A DNA stretch of 64,000 nucleotides from an uncultured Hungatella sp. (GCA_910585435.1 CAJUEJ010000013.1:1-64000), one strand, 5' to 3'; numbered from the stretch's first letter, positions 7,553 to 17,581 are shown. The notes: generated by a model from the letters alone, not told the origin. A program made the numbers and translations.

Positions 7553-10500
7553 CGCATTGTCCAGGATTTGTCTGAATAACTGGCATTACATACAGCACAA
7601 GACTCTGTCCTTTCATCAGGGGATTAATTTTTTTACAGGGCATTCTGGCAGCGGGAAGTCTACGGTGATTGATGCCATGCAGATCGTCCTGTATGCCAAC
7701 ACCGATGGGAGAGGATTTTTTAATAAAGCGGCTGCGGATGACTCGGATCGGAGCCTGGTGGAGTATCTCCGGGGCATGATCAATATCGGCGAGGATAACC
7801 GGTTTTCTTATCTGAGGAATCAGAATTTTTCCAGTACTATCGTCCTGGAGTTTCAGAGGACGGATACAGGGGAGCGTCAGTGCGTGGGGGTGGTGTTTGA
7901 CGTGGAGACAGCGGGCAACCATGTGGCACGGATGTTTTTCTGGCATAAGGGGGCGATCCCGGAGCAATGTTACCGGGGAGACGGGGAAGGGAAAGACCGT
8001 ACCATGTCTGTGGAAGAGGTGAAGGTATGGCTGCTGCGGAATTTTTCTAAGGAAGACTGTTATTTTGGCTCCCACAATGAGAGGTTCCGCAGGCAGCTGT
8101 ATGATATTTATCTGGGAGGGCTGGACGGGGAGAAATTTCCCCTTCTGTTTAAGCGGGCTATTCCCTTCAGGATGAATATTAAGCTGGAAGAATTTGTGAA
8201 GGAATATATCTGTATGGAACAGGATATCCATATGGAGGATATGCAGCTCAGTGTCATGGAGTACGGGCGCATGCGCAGGAAAATAGAGGATACCTGCAGG
8301 GAGATAGAGCAGTTAAAGGAGATCTGCGGCCAGTACGAGACAGTAAAGGAGCTGGACAGAGGGATACAGGCGGCCCAGTATTATACGAAGAAGCTGGAGA
8401 TCCTTCAGGACAGGCTTGTGGTATCGGAGAGCCAGGAGAAGATCCATGTGTTTCAGGACAATTATGAGAAAACTGTCCGGGAGATGGAAGAGGGGGACGT
8501 GAGAATCCGGGAGATGAACGAGAAGAGTGAGGAGCTTCTGCGGCGGATTTCTATGACCGGATATGAGCAGCTGAGACAGCAGCTGGTAGCTCTGAATGCA
8601 TTGGTGGAACGTCTGGCAGGTAGCAGGGCCCACTGGCAGCAGACGGCTGAGGGGCTGAAGGCATGGGAGGAGGAGGACTGTGTGTCGAACCGCACCCTGT
8701 GGGATATTCAGGCCTTTGAAGACGGTAGTATCACCCAGGAGGCACTGGGACGCCTCCAGGCAGACTTGCGGGAGATACGGCAGGATATAGGCAGGCAGCA
8801 GCAGGAGGCCCAGACCGAAGTGCGGCAGCTTCGCAGGAGGAAAGCCCAGGCTGAAAGTGAGCAAAACCAGTTAAAGCTGGGAAGCAAGGCGTACCCCAAA
8901 GAGCTGGAGCAGGCCAGGACCACCCTTCAGAACCGCCTGTATCAGAAGACAGGGAAAAGTGTGGCCGTGGAGATTCTGGCAGATCTTCTGGAGATTCAAG
9001 ATGAGACGTGGCGGAATGCGGTGGAAGGCTACTTAGGCAGCAACAAGCTGGCACTTCTGGTAGAACCAAGGTATGCCAGGGCGGCTATGGAGGTTTACGG
9101 AGAACTGGACAGAGAGAAATATTTCTGGATATCCGTGGTGGACACAGAGAAGGTGACAGCCCAGAAGCACACGGTCTTAGAAGGCGGGCTGTCCCGGGAA
9201 GTGAGTGCATCCAGAGAGTATGCCCGGGCCTACATCGATTTTCTGCTGGGAAAGGTGGTAAAATGTGACACCGTGGAGGAGCTGAGAAACTGCTCCATCG
9301 GCATTACCAGAGATTGTATTACATATCGCAGCTATCGGATGCAGCACATCAATCCTGTATATTATACAAAATCAGCCTACATCGGAAAAAGCAGCCTCCG
9401 CCAGAGAATCAAGCTTCTGGAAAAGGAATTGGCTTCTGTTGACGAGAAGCTGAAGCCTCAGCTGGAGCTGATAAAAGAAGGGGAGCGGATCCTGGAGCTG
9501 GAATACCTGGGGCAGCCCCTTACTGTGTATGAAGAGTGGAAGCATGACATGGATACAGCCAGGGAGAAGGCGGGGGAGCAAAAGCTTTTGCGTGAGAAGC
9601 TGGAGCAGATGAAGGCCCGGGACATTGAGGAATGGGAGAGACAGCGGCAGCAGATACAGGAAGGGCTGGAGAAGAGCAAGGAGGCATTGCGGCAGCAGCA
9701 GAGGACGGCTGCAGGGCTGGAGAGAGACATTCAGGCAGAGAAAAAACATTTTCTGGAGCTGAATGAAGCGCTGATAGAAAAGGAGAAGCAGCTGCCCCTT
9801 CGGGAAGACCTGGAGGAAGCCCTTGGAAATGCCGTAAAGGGAAAGACGTATCCGGCGGTCAGGAATCAATATCTGAAGGAACTGGCGGATATGGAGGAGC
9901 GTGAGAAAAAAGAGAAGAACCGTCTGGTAGATTTACGCAGCAGTTATCTGAGACAGTGCCCCAACCGGAATTTTTCTCCTACAGCAGAGGACAACAAAGA
10001 GTATCAGGAGCTTCTTGACAGATTGAATTTTGATGAGCTGGAGGAGTACCGCCTCCGTGCCCTGGGGCAGGCCAGGACGGCAGTGGAGCATTTTAAAGAT
10101 GATTTTATGTACAAGATCCGCAGCGCCATAAAAGAGGCCATGCAGAGAAAAGACGAGCTGAACCGGATTATTTCCCATCTGGATTTCGGAAAGGACAAAT
10201 ACCAGTTTTATATTGGGAAGAACAAAGGGGCAGACGGAAAGTACTATGACATGTTTATGGACGAGGCCCTGGAGGTGGATCCGGCGGATCTGAATATCGG
10301 CTTTGACAACCAGCTGAACCTGTTTTCAACCGAACATGAAAACCATTACGGGGATATGATCAATGAGCTGATAGGCCTGTTTATTCCGCCGGAGAATGCC
10401 ACGGCAGAGGAGCAGGAGGAAGCAAAACGGAATATGGACAAATACTCCGATTACCGGACCTATCTTTCTTTTGATATGCAGCAGTTAATCAAAAATCAGG

Positions 10501-10919
10501 ATGAGACCATCAAAATCGGGCTTGGCAGGATGATCAAGAAAAATTCTGGCGGAGAGGGGCAGAACCCTCTTTATGTGGCTCTTTTAGCCAGCTTTGCCCA
10601 GGCATATAAGATTGATCTGAAGCCGGGGATTCAGAGAAACCCGTCCATACGCCTGGTAGTGCTGGACGAGGCATTTTCCAAGATGGACGGGGAGAAGGTG
10701 GCAAGCTGTATCCAGCTTATAAGAGGCCTGGGATTCCAGGCGATCATCAGTGCCACCAATGACAAGATCCAGAATTACTTAGAGACTGTGGACAAGGTTT
10801 TTGTATTTGCCAATCCAGGCAAGAGGGCTATCTCTATCCAGGAATTTGAGAAAAAGGAGTTTGCAGGGCTGAAACAGGATATAGAAGAGGAGGAGGAAAA
10901 AAGTCTATGGCAGCAGTGA
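7533..10919 (+). CDS. JetC-like SMC ATPase (MukB/COG4913 type)
   Basis: 1128 residues from ATG 7533 (GAAGGAGA seven bases ahead). Walker A is GHSGSGKST at residues 36-44. Near the C-terminus come the ABC signature SGGEGQ (about 1004) and Walker B LVVLDEAFSKMDG (about 1042). Between them is a long region rich in Glu, Lys, Gln and Leu (about 250-460 and 620-840) forming coiled coils around a hinge-like globular section. That is the build of SMC ATPases of the MukB/JetC branch. In Wadjet the JetABC complex extrudes DNA loops and hands small circles to the JetD nuclease; no JetD is encoded nearby, so here it may act more like a MksB condensin. It overlaps both neighbours, 20 bp before and 13 bp after. 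Confidence 0.85.
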   Translation: MANQRFSALSRICLNNWHYIQHKTLSFHQGINFFTGHSGSGKSTVIDAMQIVLYANTDGRGFFNKAAADDSDRSLVEYLRGMINIGEDNRFSYLRNQNFSSTIVLEFQRTDTGERQCVGVVFDVETAGNHVARMFFWHKGAIPEQCYRGDGEGKDRTMSVEEVKVWLLRNFSKEDCYFGSHNERFRRQLYDIYLGGLDGEKFPLLFKRAIPFRMNIKLEEFVKEYICMEQDIHMEDMQLSVMEYGRMRRKIEDTCREIEQLKEICGQYETVKELDRGIQAAQYYTKKLEILQDRLVVSESQEKIHVFQDNYEKTVREMEEGDVRIREMNEKSEELLRRISMTGYEQLRQQLVALNALVERLAGSRAHWQQTAEGLKAWEEEDCVSNRTLWDIQAFEDGSITQEALGRLQADLREIRQDIGRQQQEAQTEVRQLRRRKAQAESEQNQLKLGSKAYPKELEQARTTLQNRLYQKTGKSVAVEILADLLEIQDETWRNAVEGYLGSNKLALLVEPRYARAAMEVYGELDREKYFWISVVDTEKVTAQKHTVLEGGLSREVSASREYARAYIDFLLGKVVKCDTVEELRNCSIGITRDCITYRSYRMQHINPVYYTKSAYIGKSSLRQRIKLLEKELASVDEKLKPQLELIKEGERILELEYLGQPLTVYEEWKHDMDTAREKAGEQKLLREKLEQMKARDIEEWERQRQQIQEGLEKSKEALRQQQRTAAGLERDIQAEKKHFLELNEALIEKEKQLPLREDLEEALGNAVKGKTYPAVRNQYLKELADMEEREKKEKNRLVDLRSSYLRQCPNRNFSPTAEDNKEYQELLDRLNFDELEEYRLRALGQARTAVEHFKDDFMYKIRSAIKEAMQRKDELNRIISHLDFGKDKYQFYIGKNKGADGKYYDMFMDEALEVDPADLNIGFDNQLNLFSTEHENHYGDMINELIGLFIPPENATAEEQEEAKRNMDKYSDYRTYLSFDMQQLIKNQDETIKIGLGRMIKKNSGGEGQNPLYVALLASFAQAYKIDLKPGIQRNPSIRLVVLDEAFSKMDGEKVASCIQLIRGLGFQAIISATNDKIQNYLETVDKVFVFANPGKRAISIQEFEKKEFAGLKQDIEEEEEKSLWQQ

Positions 10920-11983
10920 CATGGAAATGCCCCAACTGCGGAGGCGGGCTTACATTTGACCCGGATTCCCAGAAATTTGAATGTGAATATTGTCTTTCTC
11001 AGTTTGGCAAAGAGGAGCTGGAACGTATTGCGCCAGATGAGGGGGAGGAGCAGAGGGATACGGCCGTCGGGCCGGAAGACGGGGCCGGGGAAGGGGAGGC
11101 TTCAGGGTTTGCCCCGGTACTGTACATGTGTCCCAGCTGCGGGGCGGAGATTGTGACCGATGAAACGACGGCAGCCACATTCTGCTTCTACTGCCATAAT
11201 CCGGTGGTGTTAAAGGGGCGGCTGGACGGAGCCTATAAGCCGGATTTTGTACTGCCCTTTGCCGTGGAGAAGGAGAAGGCAAAGGAAATATTCTTAGGCT
11301 GGCTGAAAAAGAAACGGTATGTCCCTGCAGATTTCTACTCGCCGGAGCAGATTGAGAAAATGACAGGGGTGTATTTCCCTTATTGGCTGTACAGCTGCCA
11401 GGTAGACGGGCGGATGGAGGCAGAGGCTACTAAGCTGCGGGTGTGGGATACCGGGGATATGCGGTATACAGAGACACAGAAGTATGATGTGTCCCGACAG
11501 GGACAGATGAAGGTGGAGCACGTCACCCGCAATGCGCTGAAGAAAGCGGATAAGCAGCTGGTGGAAGGTGTGATGCCCTTTGATTTAAAGGAAATGAAGC
11601 CCTTTTCCATGGCTTTCCTGTCAGGCTTTATGGCAGAAAAAAGGGATATGGAGAAGCAGGAATTCAGGCAGGAGATCGAGACAGAGGTGAAGGCCTTTGC
11701 CGCGGACAGCTTAAGAAGCAGTGTGGGGCCCTACAACAATGTGAGTATAAGAAGCCAGAGCGCACAGCTTCAGAACCCCCGGTGGAATTACGCCCTTCTT
11801 CCTGTGTGGACGCTGACCTACAAGGGAAAGAAGGACGGGAAAATCTATTATTTTGCGTGCAACGGGCAGACGGGGAAAATCTGTGGAAAACTTCCGGTGG
11901 ATTCCATGAAGCTGTGGATATTCTTCCTGGAAATTTTTCTGCCTCTTCTGGCAGTGCTTTTGGTGGCAGGGTATCTGATATGA
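10907..11983 (+). CDS. Two-zinc-ribbon protein with C-terminal membrane anchor
   Basis: 358 residues; the start overlaps the SMC gene end by 13 bases, so it belongs to the same operon. Zinc ribbon 1 has CPNCGG at 8-13 and CEYC at 26-29; ribbon 2 has CPSCG near 74 and CFYC near 94. They are separated by an acidic linker. A long soluble domain of unknown function follows (PYWLYSCQVDGRMEAEATK, NYALLPVWTLTYKGK), and the last 25 residues are a hydrophobic helix. TFIIB-like zinc ribbons often bind nucleic acid or partner proteins. Its tight linkage to the SMC gene, in the place where JetD would be expected, makes it a candidate accessory of the SMC complex. The function itself is unknown. Confidence 0.75.
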   Translation: MAAVTWKCPNCGGGLTFDPDSQKFECEYCLSQFGKEELERIAPDEGEEQRDTAVGPEDGAGEGEASGFAPVLYMCPSCGAEIVTDETTAATFCFYCHNPVVLKGRLDGAYKPDFVLPFAVEKEKAKEIFLGWLKKKRYVPADFYSPEQIEKMTGVYFPYWLYSCQVDGRMEAEATKLRVWDTGDMRYTETQKYDVSRQGQMKVEHVTRNALKKADKQLVEGVMPFDLKEMKPFSMAFLSGFMAEKRDMEKQEFRQEIETEVKAFAADSLRSSVGPYNNVSIRSQSAQLQNPRWNYALLPVWTLTYKGKKDGKIYYFACNGQTGKICGKLPVDSMKLWIFFLEIFLPLLAVLLVAGYLI

Positions 11984-11999
11984 CGGTACAGAAAGGGCG

Positions 12000-12920
12000 A
12001 TGGATATGGGAATAGAAGGAAAAAGCAGGAAAATGGCAGCATGGCTGGCAATGTATCTTCTGGCAGCGGTTTTAACTGTCTGTATGTCCGGGGCAGCCTT
12101 TGCCGGGGAGATGATGGAGCTGGACGGGAACTCTGCCCAGAGGGTCTATGATATGGCAGAGCTTCTCACAGACCAGGAGGAAGAGGCCTTTGAGGCTGAG
12201 ATTGCCAGGCAGAGAAAGGATCTGAACTTTGATATTGTTGTGGTGACCATCGAAGACGCAGGGGGAAAAGGCTCGCAGGAATATGCTGATTATAATTATG
12301 AAGTGGCTGGTTTCGGCAACGGCAGCGGCCATGACGGGATTCTCCTTCTCATAGATATGGAGAACCGGGAGCTGGTGCTGTCCACAGAGGGGAGGGCCAT
12401 CCGGATTTTTACGGATGAGCGGATAGAAACCATGCTGGATCACATCTATGAGGGGGCCTCCGACGGAGATTTTTCCTCCAGTGTGGAAGCATTTCTGGAA
12501 GATACGGAGTATTACGGGGAGAAGGGGATTCCTTCCGGCCAGTACAATTATGATACGGAAACCCACGCAGTCAGCGTACATAAAAGCATCCGCTGGTATG
12601 AGGCTCTTCTGGCAGCAGGCGTCTCCGCCTTTGTGGCGGCCACGGCCTGCCTGACTGTGAAACATCAGTATGAGATGAAAGAGGCGCCGGGGCAGACCAG
12701 GAATCTGAATATGGCATACCGGGCAGACTGCAGGTTTGCATATGACAATGAAAGTGATGTCTTGATCAATAAATTTGTCACCAGCCAGGCAATCCCCCGC
12801 AGCACCGGGGGATCCCACAACCAGGGAGGAAGCTTTGGCGGCGGCTCCTCTGCCGGACGCAGCTCCACCCACCATTCTGCCAGCGGGCGCAGCCACGGCG
12901 GAGGGAGCCGGAAGTTCTAG
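12000..12920 (+). CDS. TPM-domain protein with signal peptide and Gly/Ser-rich tail
   Basis: 306 residues. A signal peptide (hydrophobic to AAFAGE, about 1-35) is followed by a TPM domain (VYDMAELLTDQEEEAFEAEI, FDIVVVTIEDA, GHDGILLLID), a transmembrane helix near 200-222, and a tail of Gly, Ser and His ending GGGSRKF. TPM-fold proteins include plant thylakoid phosphatases and bacterial membrane-associated proteins of unclear role. The gene starts 17 bases after the zinc-ribbon gene, so it may close the SMC operon. In-frame ATGs at 12006 and 12030 are alternative starts. The pairing of a secreted or membrane-tethered protein with an SMC operon is unexpected. Confidence 0.75.
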   Translation: MDMGIEGKSRKMAAWLAMYLLAAVLTVCMSGAAFAGEMMELDGNSAQRVYDMAELLTDQEEEAFEAEIARQRKDLNFDIVVVTIEDAGGKGSQEYADYNYEVAGFGNGSGHDGILLLIDMENRELVLSTEGRAIRIFTDERIETMLDHIYEGASDGDFSSSVEAFLEDTEYYGEKGIPSGQYNYDTETHAVSVHKSIRWYEALLAAGVSAFVAATACLTVKHQYEMKEAPGQTRNLNMAYRADCRFAYDNESDVLINKFVTSQAIPRSTGGSHNQGGSFGGGSSAGRSSTHHSASGRSHGGGSRKF

Positions 12921-12939
12921 TGTGCCTCAGCCTTTGTTG

Positions 12940-12969
12940 TTGACATGATTTAAAGACCCATGGTATCAT
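12940..12969 (+). promoter_or_regulatory. Sigma-A-type promoter for the hybrid histidine kinase
   Basis: TTGACA at 12940-12945 and TATCAT at 12964-12969 are separated by 18 bases. The site lies about 74 bases before the kinase start. Confidence 0.65.
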
Positions 12970-13042
12970 AAAACAAAAGACGTAGTCCTTTGTGGCGCAG
13001 CAGTGGGGATTAAATGGGAACAGAGAGGGGGAGGACAGACGT

Positions 13043-15625
13043 ATGAGCTATTCAAGGGAGCATTTCATACAGGCAGATGGAGGCGCGCCAGCGGTCAGAG
13101 ATCATATAGAGCAGAGCGGTATGCAAAGTGTTCAGAATCTGGAGGCCGTTATCAATGAGGGACTTCGTGTCGCCCTGCAGGAGGAGACCCCGGATCAGTC
13201 GCTGGAGGTGCTGCTGGAGCACCTGGGAAAAGCATTAAATGGGGAAAGGACTTACATATTTGAGCAGAATGAGGCCGGCGGCGATGACAACACCTACGAG
13301 TGGGTGGCAAACGGCATAGAACCGGAAAAGGAGAATCTTCAAAATGTTCCGCCGGAGGTGTGTGCCAGCTGGTACCGGAACTTCAGCATCGGCAGGCATA
13401 TTGTCATCAAAAGCGTGGAAGATATCCGGGAAACAGCTCCCCTTCAGTATGAGACGCTGAAGCGGCAGAGCGTCCATTCTCTTGTGGTGGTTCCTCTCTA
13501 TGACAGAGAAAAGCTTATCGGCTTTTATGGTGTGGACAATCCGCCTGTAAAGCAGCTGGAGTATGCATCCAACATGCTGCAGACTGCGGCATACTTTATT
13601 GTGTCCTCACTGAAACGGCGCAATCTGGTCCGAAGGCTTCAGAAGCGGAGCTATAATGTCCTCCATGCCCTCAGCGTGGACTACCTGGGCATTTATCAGG
13701 TGAACTTTGACACAGGAGAGTGCGAGATATACCGGGACAGCGAACGGATAAGCATGGATTGGGCCGCCAATTTTAAGGATGGGTATCAGGCGGCTATGGA
13801 GCAGTATATTTCCCGCTATGTGATCCCGCAGGATCAGGAGAGGCTTCGGGCCGTGACAAAAAAAGACTATGTACTCTCTCAGCTGAGGACAAAGAAAAAG
13901 TTCTATGTCCGGTATCAGGTAAAGGACAGCTCCTATGGACTGAAATACATGGAGATCCATTTTTCGTCTATGGATAAGATGACAAAGGAGAACTGCGCGA
14001 TTTTTGCCCAGCGGGATGTGAATGCTGTGGTGGAGCAGGAGGAGAAGTACAAGCTGGAGGCAAGACAGAGCCTGGAGGGGATTCTGGAGGGAGCCAGGAC
14101 CGGCATCTGGACCATCGAGCTGGAGGAAGGCTGCCGGCCCAGGATGTATGCGGATCGGACTATGCGGATACTTTTGGGCGTATCGGCCGGGGTTGAACCG
14201 GAAGAGTGCTACCAGCACTGGTTTGAAAATATAGAGCCGGACTATGTGGAGATGGTGCAGGAAGCGGTGCGCCAGATGGGAGAAACCGGGCGTGCCGAGG
14301 TGATTTATCCCTGGAATCATCCAAAGCTTGGAAAGATTTATGTCCGCTGCGGCGGTGTGCTGGACAAGACATTTAAAAAACCAGGTATCAGCCTGAATGG
14401 ATACCATCAGGATATTACAGAGACCATGGTGACCAGGAGGAAACAGGAGCAGGCTATCATGGAGCTGTTAGAGAAGGTCAGGCAGGCCAATTCGGCAAAG
14501 AGCGAATTTCTCTCCCATATGTCCCATGATCTCCGCACACCTATCAACGGGATTCTGGGAATGCTGGACATCCAGGAAAAAAGCCTGGATGATCCCGACC
14601 GGCAGAGAGCGTGCCGGCAGAAGATCCGTGTGTCTGCGGAGCATCTGCTGTCTCTAGTCAATGACGTCCTGCAGATCAGCAAGCTGGAGAGCGGAAGACC
14701 GGCGGCGGTGGAGGAGCCGTTTGACCTGTATGACACACTGGAGAACTGCATCACTGTCCTGTCCGCCCAGGCGGAGGAGAAGGGGATCTGCCTGAAGCTT
14801 CAGGAGGTGGGGCTGGAACACAGAAGGATGATAGGAAATCCTCTGCATATAAAGAAGATCCTGATGAATGTCATCGACAATGCTCTCAAATACAACCGTC
14901 CCTACGGATCTGTGTTTGTCCAGGCAAAAGAGATCTCCTGTGAGGGCAAAACCGCCACCTGCCAGTTTGTGATCGAAGATACGGGAATCGGCATCAGGGA
15001 GGACTTTAAAGAGGATATGTTTGAGCCCTTTACCCAGGAGCATCAGGGGGCAAGAACTCACTATAACGGCGTCGGGCTTGGCATGTCCATGGTGAAGAAG
15101 CTGGTAGACCAGATGAAGGGAACCATTGAGGTGGACAGCCAGATCGGCAGGGGAAGTGTGTTCCGGATCACCCTGCCTCTTCAAATCGACCAGGCCTGGA
15201 GCGGGCCTTCTGTGGATGGAGACGAGAATGCAGGGGACAGCATCGCCGGGATGAAGGTTCTTTTGGTGGAGGATAATGAGATCAACTGTGAAATCGTGGA
15301 GTTTATACTCAGGGAGGCAGGGGCAGAGGTGGTGACGGCCAATGACGGAAAAGCCGCTGTGGACGAGTTTGCGGCATCCGCCCCGGGAACCTTTGACTGT
15401 GTGCTTATGGACTTGATGATGCCGGTTATGAGCGGGTACGAGGCTGCCCGTGTGATCCGCGGCCTGGATCGGCCGGACGCATCATCCGTGCCTATCATAG
15501 CGCTGTCAGCCAACGCATTTGAGGAGGATGTGGCTCTGGCAAAGGATGCCGGGATGAATGAGCATCTGGCAAAGCCGGTGGATATGAACAAAATGTTCCG
15601 GGCCATGAACCGGCTCAGGCGCTGA
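13043..15625 (+). CDS. Hybrid sensor histidine kinase / response regulator
   Basis: 860 residues from ATG 13043, behind GGGGGAGGA. Order: GAF-like sensor domain (about 35-190, VVVPLYDREKLIGFYGVDNP), two PAS-like segments (about 200-460), HisKA with phospho-acceptor His495 in SHDLRTPINGILGM, HATPase with NVIDNALKYN, DTGIGI and GVGLGMSMVKKLV, and a receiver domain with phospho-acceptor Asp790 in LMDLMMPVMSG and the conserved AKPVD lysine. No transmembrane helix is visible, so it is probably a cytoplasmic sensor. No output domain or partner regulator is adjacent, so its targets are unknown. Its own promoter and a terminator frame it as a single-gene unit. Confidence 0.92.
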   Translation: MSYSREHFIQADGGAPAVRDHIEQSGMQSVQNLEAVINEGLRVALQEETPDQSLEVLLEHLGKALNGERTYIFEQNEAGGDDNTYEWVANGIEPEKENLQNVPPEVCASWYRNFSIGRHIVIKSVEDIRETAPLQYETLKRQSVHSLVVVPLYDREKLIGFYGVDNPPVKQLEYASNMLQTAAYFIVSSLKRRNLVRRLQKRSYNVLHALSVDYLGIYQVNFDTGECEIYRDSERISMDWAANFKDGYQAAMEQYISRYVIPQDQERLRAVTKKDYVLSQLRTKKKFYVRYQVKDSSYGLKYMEIHFSSMDKMTKENCAIFAQRDVNAVVEQEEKYKLEARQSLEGILEGARTGIWTIELEEGCRPRMYADRTMRILLGVSAGVEPEECYQHWFENIEPDYVEMVQEAVRQMGETGRAEVIYPWNHPKLGKIYVRCGGVLDKTFKKPGISLNGYHQDITETMVTRRKQEQAIMELLEKVRQANSAKSEFLSHMSHDLRTPINGILGMLDIQEKSLDDPDRQRACRQKIRVSAEHLLSLVNDVLQISKLESGRPAAVEEPFDLYDTLENCITVLSAQAEEKGICLKLQEVGLEHRRMIGNPLHIKKILMNVIDNALKYNRPYGSVFVQAKEISCEGKTATCQFVIEDTGIGIREDFKEDMFEPFTQEHQGARTHYNGVGLGMSMVKKLVDQMKGTIEVDSQIGRGSVFRITLPLQIDQAWSGPSVDGDENAGDSIAGMKVLLVEDNEINCEIVEFILREAGAEVVTANDGKAAVDEFAASAPGTFDCVLMDLMMPVMSGYEAARVIRGLDRPDASSVPIIALSANAFEEDVALAKDAGMNEHLAKPVDMNKMFRAMNRLRR

Positions 15626-15681
15626 CAACCTTGCAGAAACAGGGAGTGCCATTACTCCCGCCAGATATTTTGCCGCCCGGG

Positions 15682-15709
15682 AAGCCGCCAGGCTTGCCAG
15701 GCGGCTTTT
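15682..15709 (+). terminator. Rho-independent terminator after the hybrid kinase
   Basis: AAGCCGCC (15682-15689) pairs with GGCGGCTT (15700-15707), followed by a short T-run. It lies between the kinase stop and the convergent end of feoB. Confidence 0.75.
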
Positions 15710-15723
15710 AACATGGGAAAATA

Positions 15724-17544
15724 TCAGAAGACCAGATGAATCAATATGCACAGGAGAGTACCTAAAACCGTGGGAAGAAGGATTGCCACAGCAGTCCATT
15801 TCCAACTGCCGGTCTCTTTTTTTATGGTCAGGCAGGTGGTGGAGCAGGGCCAGTGGAACAGGCAGAAAACCATCATGCACAGCGCGGTCTTCCAGGTCCA
15901 TCCGTGGGCGGTAAGAAGGTTAAGCAGTGCCGAGGAATCGCTCATTTCCACCAGATGGCCGGTCTGGAGATAAGCCATAAGGATGATGGGAACCACGATT
16001 TCATTGGCAGGAAAGCCCAGGATAAAGCCGGCCAGAATGACTCCGTCCAGCCCCATGATCCGCCCCAGGGGATCCAAAAGCCCGGTGAGGCTGGCCAGAA
16101 GGCTTTGCCCTCCCAGATTTATATTGGCAAGAATCCATATAACCAGCCCTGCAGGGGCAGCTACGGCCACAGCCCTTCCCAGGATAAACAGGGTGCGGTC
16201 AAAGATAGAACGGACGATGACCTTGCCGAACTGGGGCCTGCGGTATGGGGGAAGCTCCAGGGTGAAGGAGGAGGGAACCCCTTTTAACAGGGTGTGGGAC
16301 AGAAGCCAGGAACAGCCCAGCGTGGCGGCGATGCCAAGCAGTATGATGCAGGTAAGGTACAGAGCGGCCTGAAGATTTCCCATGGCATCCCCCCGGACAC
16401 CGGCGGCGAAAAACAAGGTGATCAGGGTGACTAAAGTAGGAAAGCGGCCGTTGCAGGGAACCAGGGAATTGGTGAGGATAGCCACCATCCTCTCCCTGGG
16501 GGAGTCGATGATACGGCACCCTGTAACGCCTGCGGCATTACAGCCAAAGCCCATAGCCATGGTAAGGCACTGCTTTCCGCAGGCACGGCATTTCATAAAA
16601 GCCCGATCCATATTAAAGGCCACCCTGGGCAGATAGCCCAGATCCTCTAACAGGGTAAAAAGCGGGAAAAAGATAGCCATAGGAGGCAGCATAACTGATA
16701 CCACCCATGCCAGCACCCGGTAGACGCCGTAGACCAGGGCATTCACAAGGCCTTCTGACAGGTTCATCCAGGTAAGAAGGGCAGCAAGCCTGCCCTCCAG
16801 TGAGAATAATAGATCCCACAGAAGAGAGGAAGGATAGTTGGCGCCGGCCATGGTCAGCCAGAATACCCCCATAAGAAGGAGAACCATGAGAATACCGCCG
16901 GTATAGGGGCCGGTTACAAGGCGGTCTATCCGCTGCTGCCTCTGCCGGTAGTTGACTTTCGTATAGCGGACTGTCTCCCCGGCCAGCTCCTTGGGAGAGA
17001 AATCCAGGCAGTCGTAGCTTGCTTTTGACAAGACCGCTTCATGGACAGCCTGCTTTACCTGGGTAAGATCCCTGGAACACCTGGCACAGCAGGACAGCAC
17101 AGGAATCTGGAGAACATCCTGAAGAAGAGAGAAATCGATCTCTATTCCCTTTTTTCTGGCTTCATCGCAGAGATTGACAACAAGAATCAGGGGAGTCCCG
17201 TTGTCCCGTATATAGTCCAGAGACAGAATCTGCTTCAGAAGATGAAGCCCCCGCTCCATACAGGTGGCATCACAGACCACCATGACAAGCTGCGCTTCCC
17301 CGCTGCACAGAAAATCCCTGGCGATCTCTTCCTCCTCCGAGTGGGCAGCCAGTGAATATGTACCTGGCAGATCCACCAGCAGATAGCCCTGCCCCTCTAC
17401 CTGGAATTCTCCTTTTGCAGAGGCAACGGTTTTTCCGGGCCAGTTGCCGGTGTGCTGTTTTAAGCCGGTAAGCCCGTTGAAGATAGTACTTTTCCCTACA
17501 TTGGGATTACCTGCCAGTGCAATAACATATTTATGATTATCCAC
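15724..17544 (-). CDS. feoB: Ferrous iron transporter B
   Basis: 606 residues. The N-terminal G domain has GNPNVGKS at 12-19, DLPGTYS and NLCDEA motifs; the C-terminal half has about eight or more membrane helices with the paired gate regions (for example MAMGFGCNAAGVTGCRIID and the later FILGFPANEIVVPI). The protein moves Fe2+ into the cell with GTPase control. It is shorter than the E. coli form, as is common in Firmicutes. Its partner feoA lies 609 bases upstream on the same strand, with a plus-strand gene between, so the two are not in the usual tight operon. Confidence 0.95.
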   Translation of the reverse strand: MDNHKYVIALAGNPNVGKSTIFNGLTGLKQHTGNWPGKTVASAKGEFQVEGQGYLLVDLPGTYSLAAHSEEEEIARDFLCSGEAQLVMVVCDATCMERGLHLLKQILSLDYIRDNGTPLILVVNLCDEARKKGIEIDFSLLQDVLQIPVLSCCARCSRDLTQVKQAVHEAVLSKASYDCLDFSPKELAGETVRYTKVNYRQRQQRIDRLVTGPYTGGILMVLLLMGVFWLTMAGANYPSSLLWDLLFSLEGRLAALLTWMNLSEGLVNALVYGVYRVLAWVVSVMLPPMAIFFPLFTLLEDLGYLPRVAFNMDRAFMKCRACGKQCLTMAMGFGCNAAGVTGCRIIDSPRERMVAILTNSLVPCNGRFPTLVTLITLFFAAGVRGDAMGNLQAALYLTCIILLGIAATLGCSWLLSHTLLKGVPSSFTLELPPYRRPQFGKVIVRSIFDRTLFILGRAVAVAAPAGLVIWILANINLGGQSLLASLTGLLDPLGRIMGLDGVILAGFILGFPANEIVVPIILMAYLQTGHLVEMSDSSALLNLLTAHGWTWKTALCMMVFCLFHWPCSTTCLTIKKETGSWKWTAVAILLPTVLGTLLCILIHLVF

Positions 17545-17581
17545 AAAATCCCTCCATACATATAGAACCGTTTTGCAGTCA

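Noticed and set aside
7512..11282. Long minus-strand open frames opposite the SMC and zinc-ribbon genes
   Set aside because: They lie antisense to well-supported genes, lack ribosome sites and have low-complexity compositions typical of shadow frames.
10907..12920. JetD nuclease in the fourth or fifth operon position
   Set aside because: The proteins there are a zinc-ribbon membrane protein and a TPM-domain protein, with no Toprim or DUF3322/DUF2220-like features.
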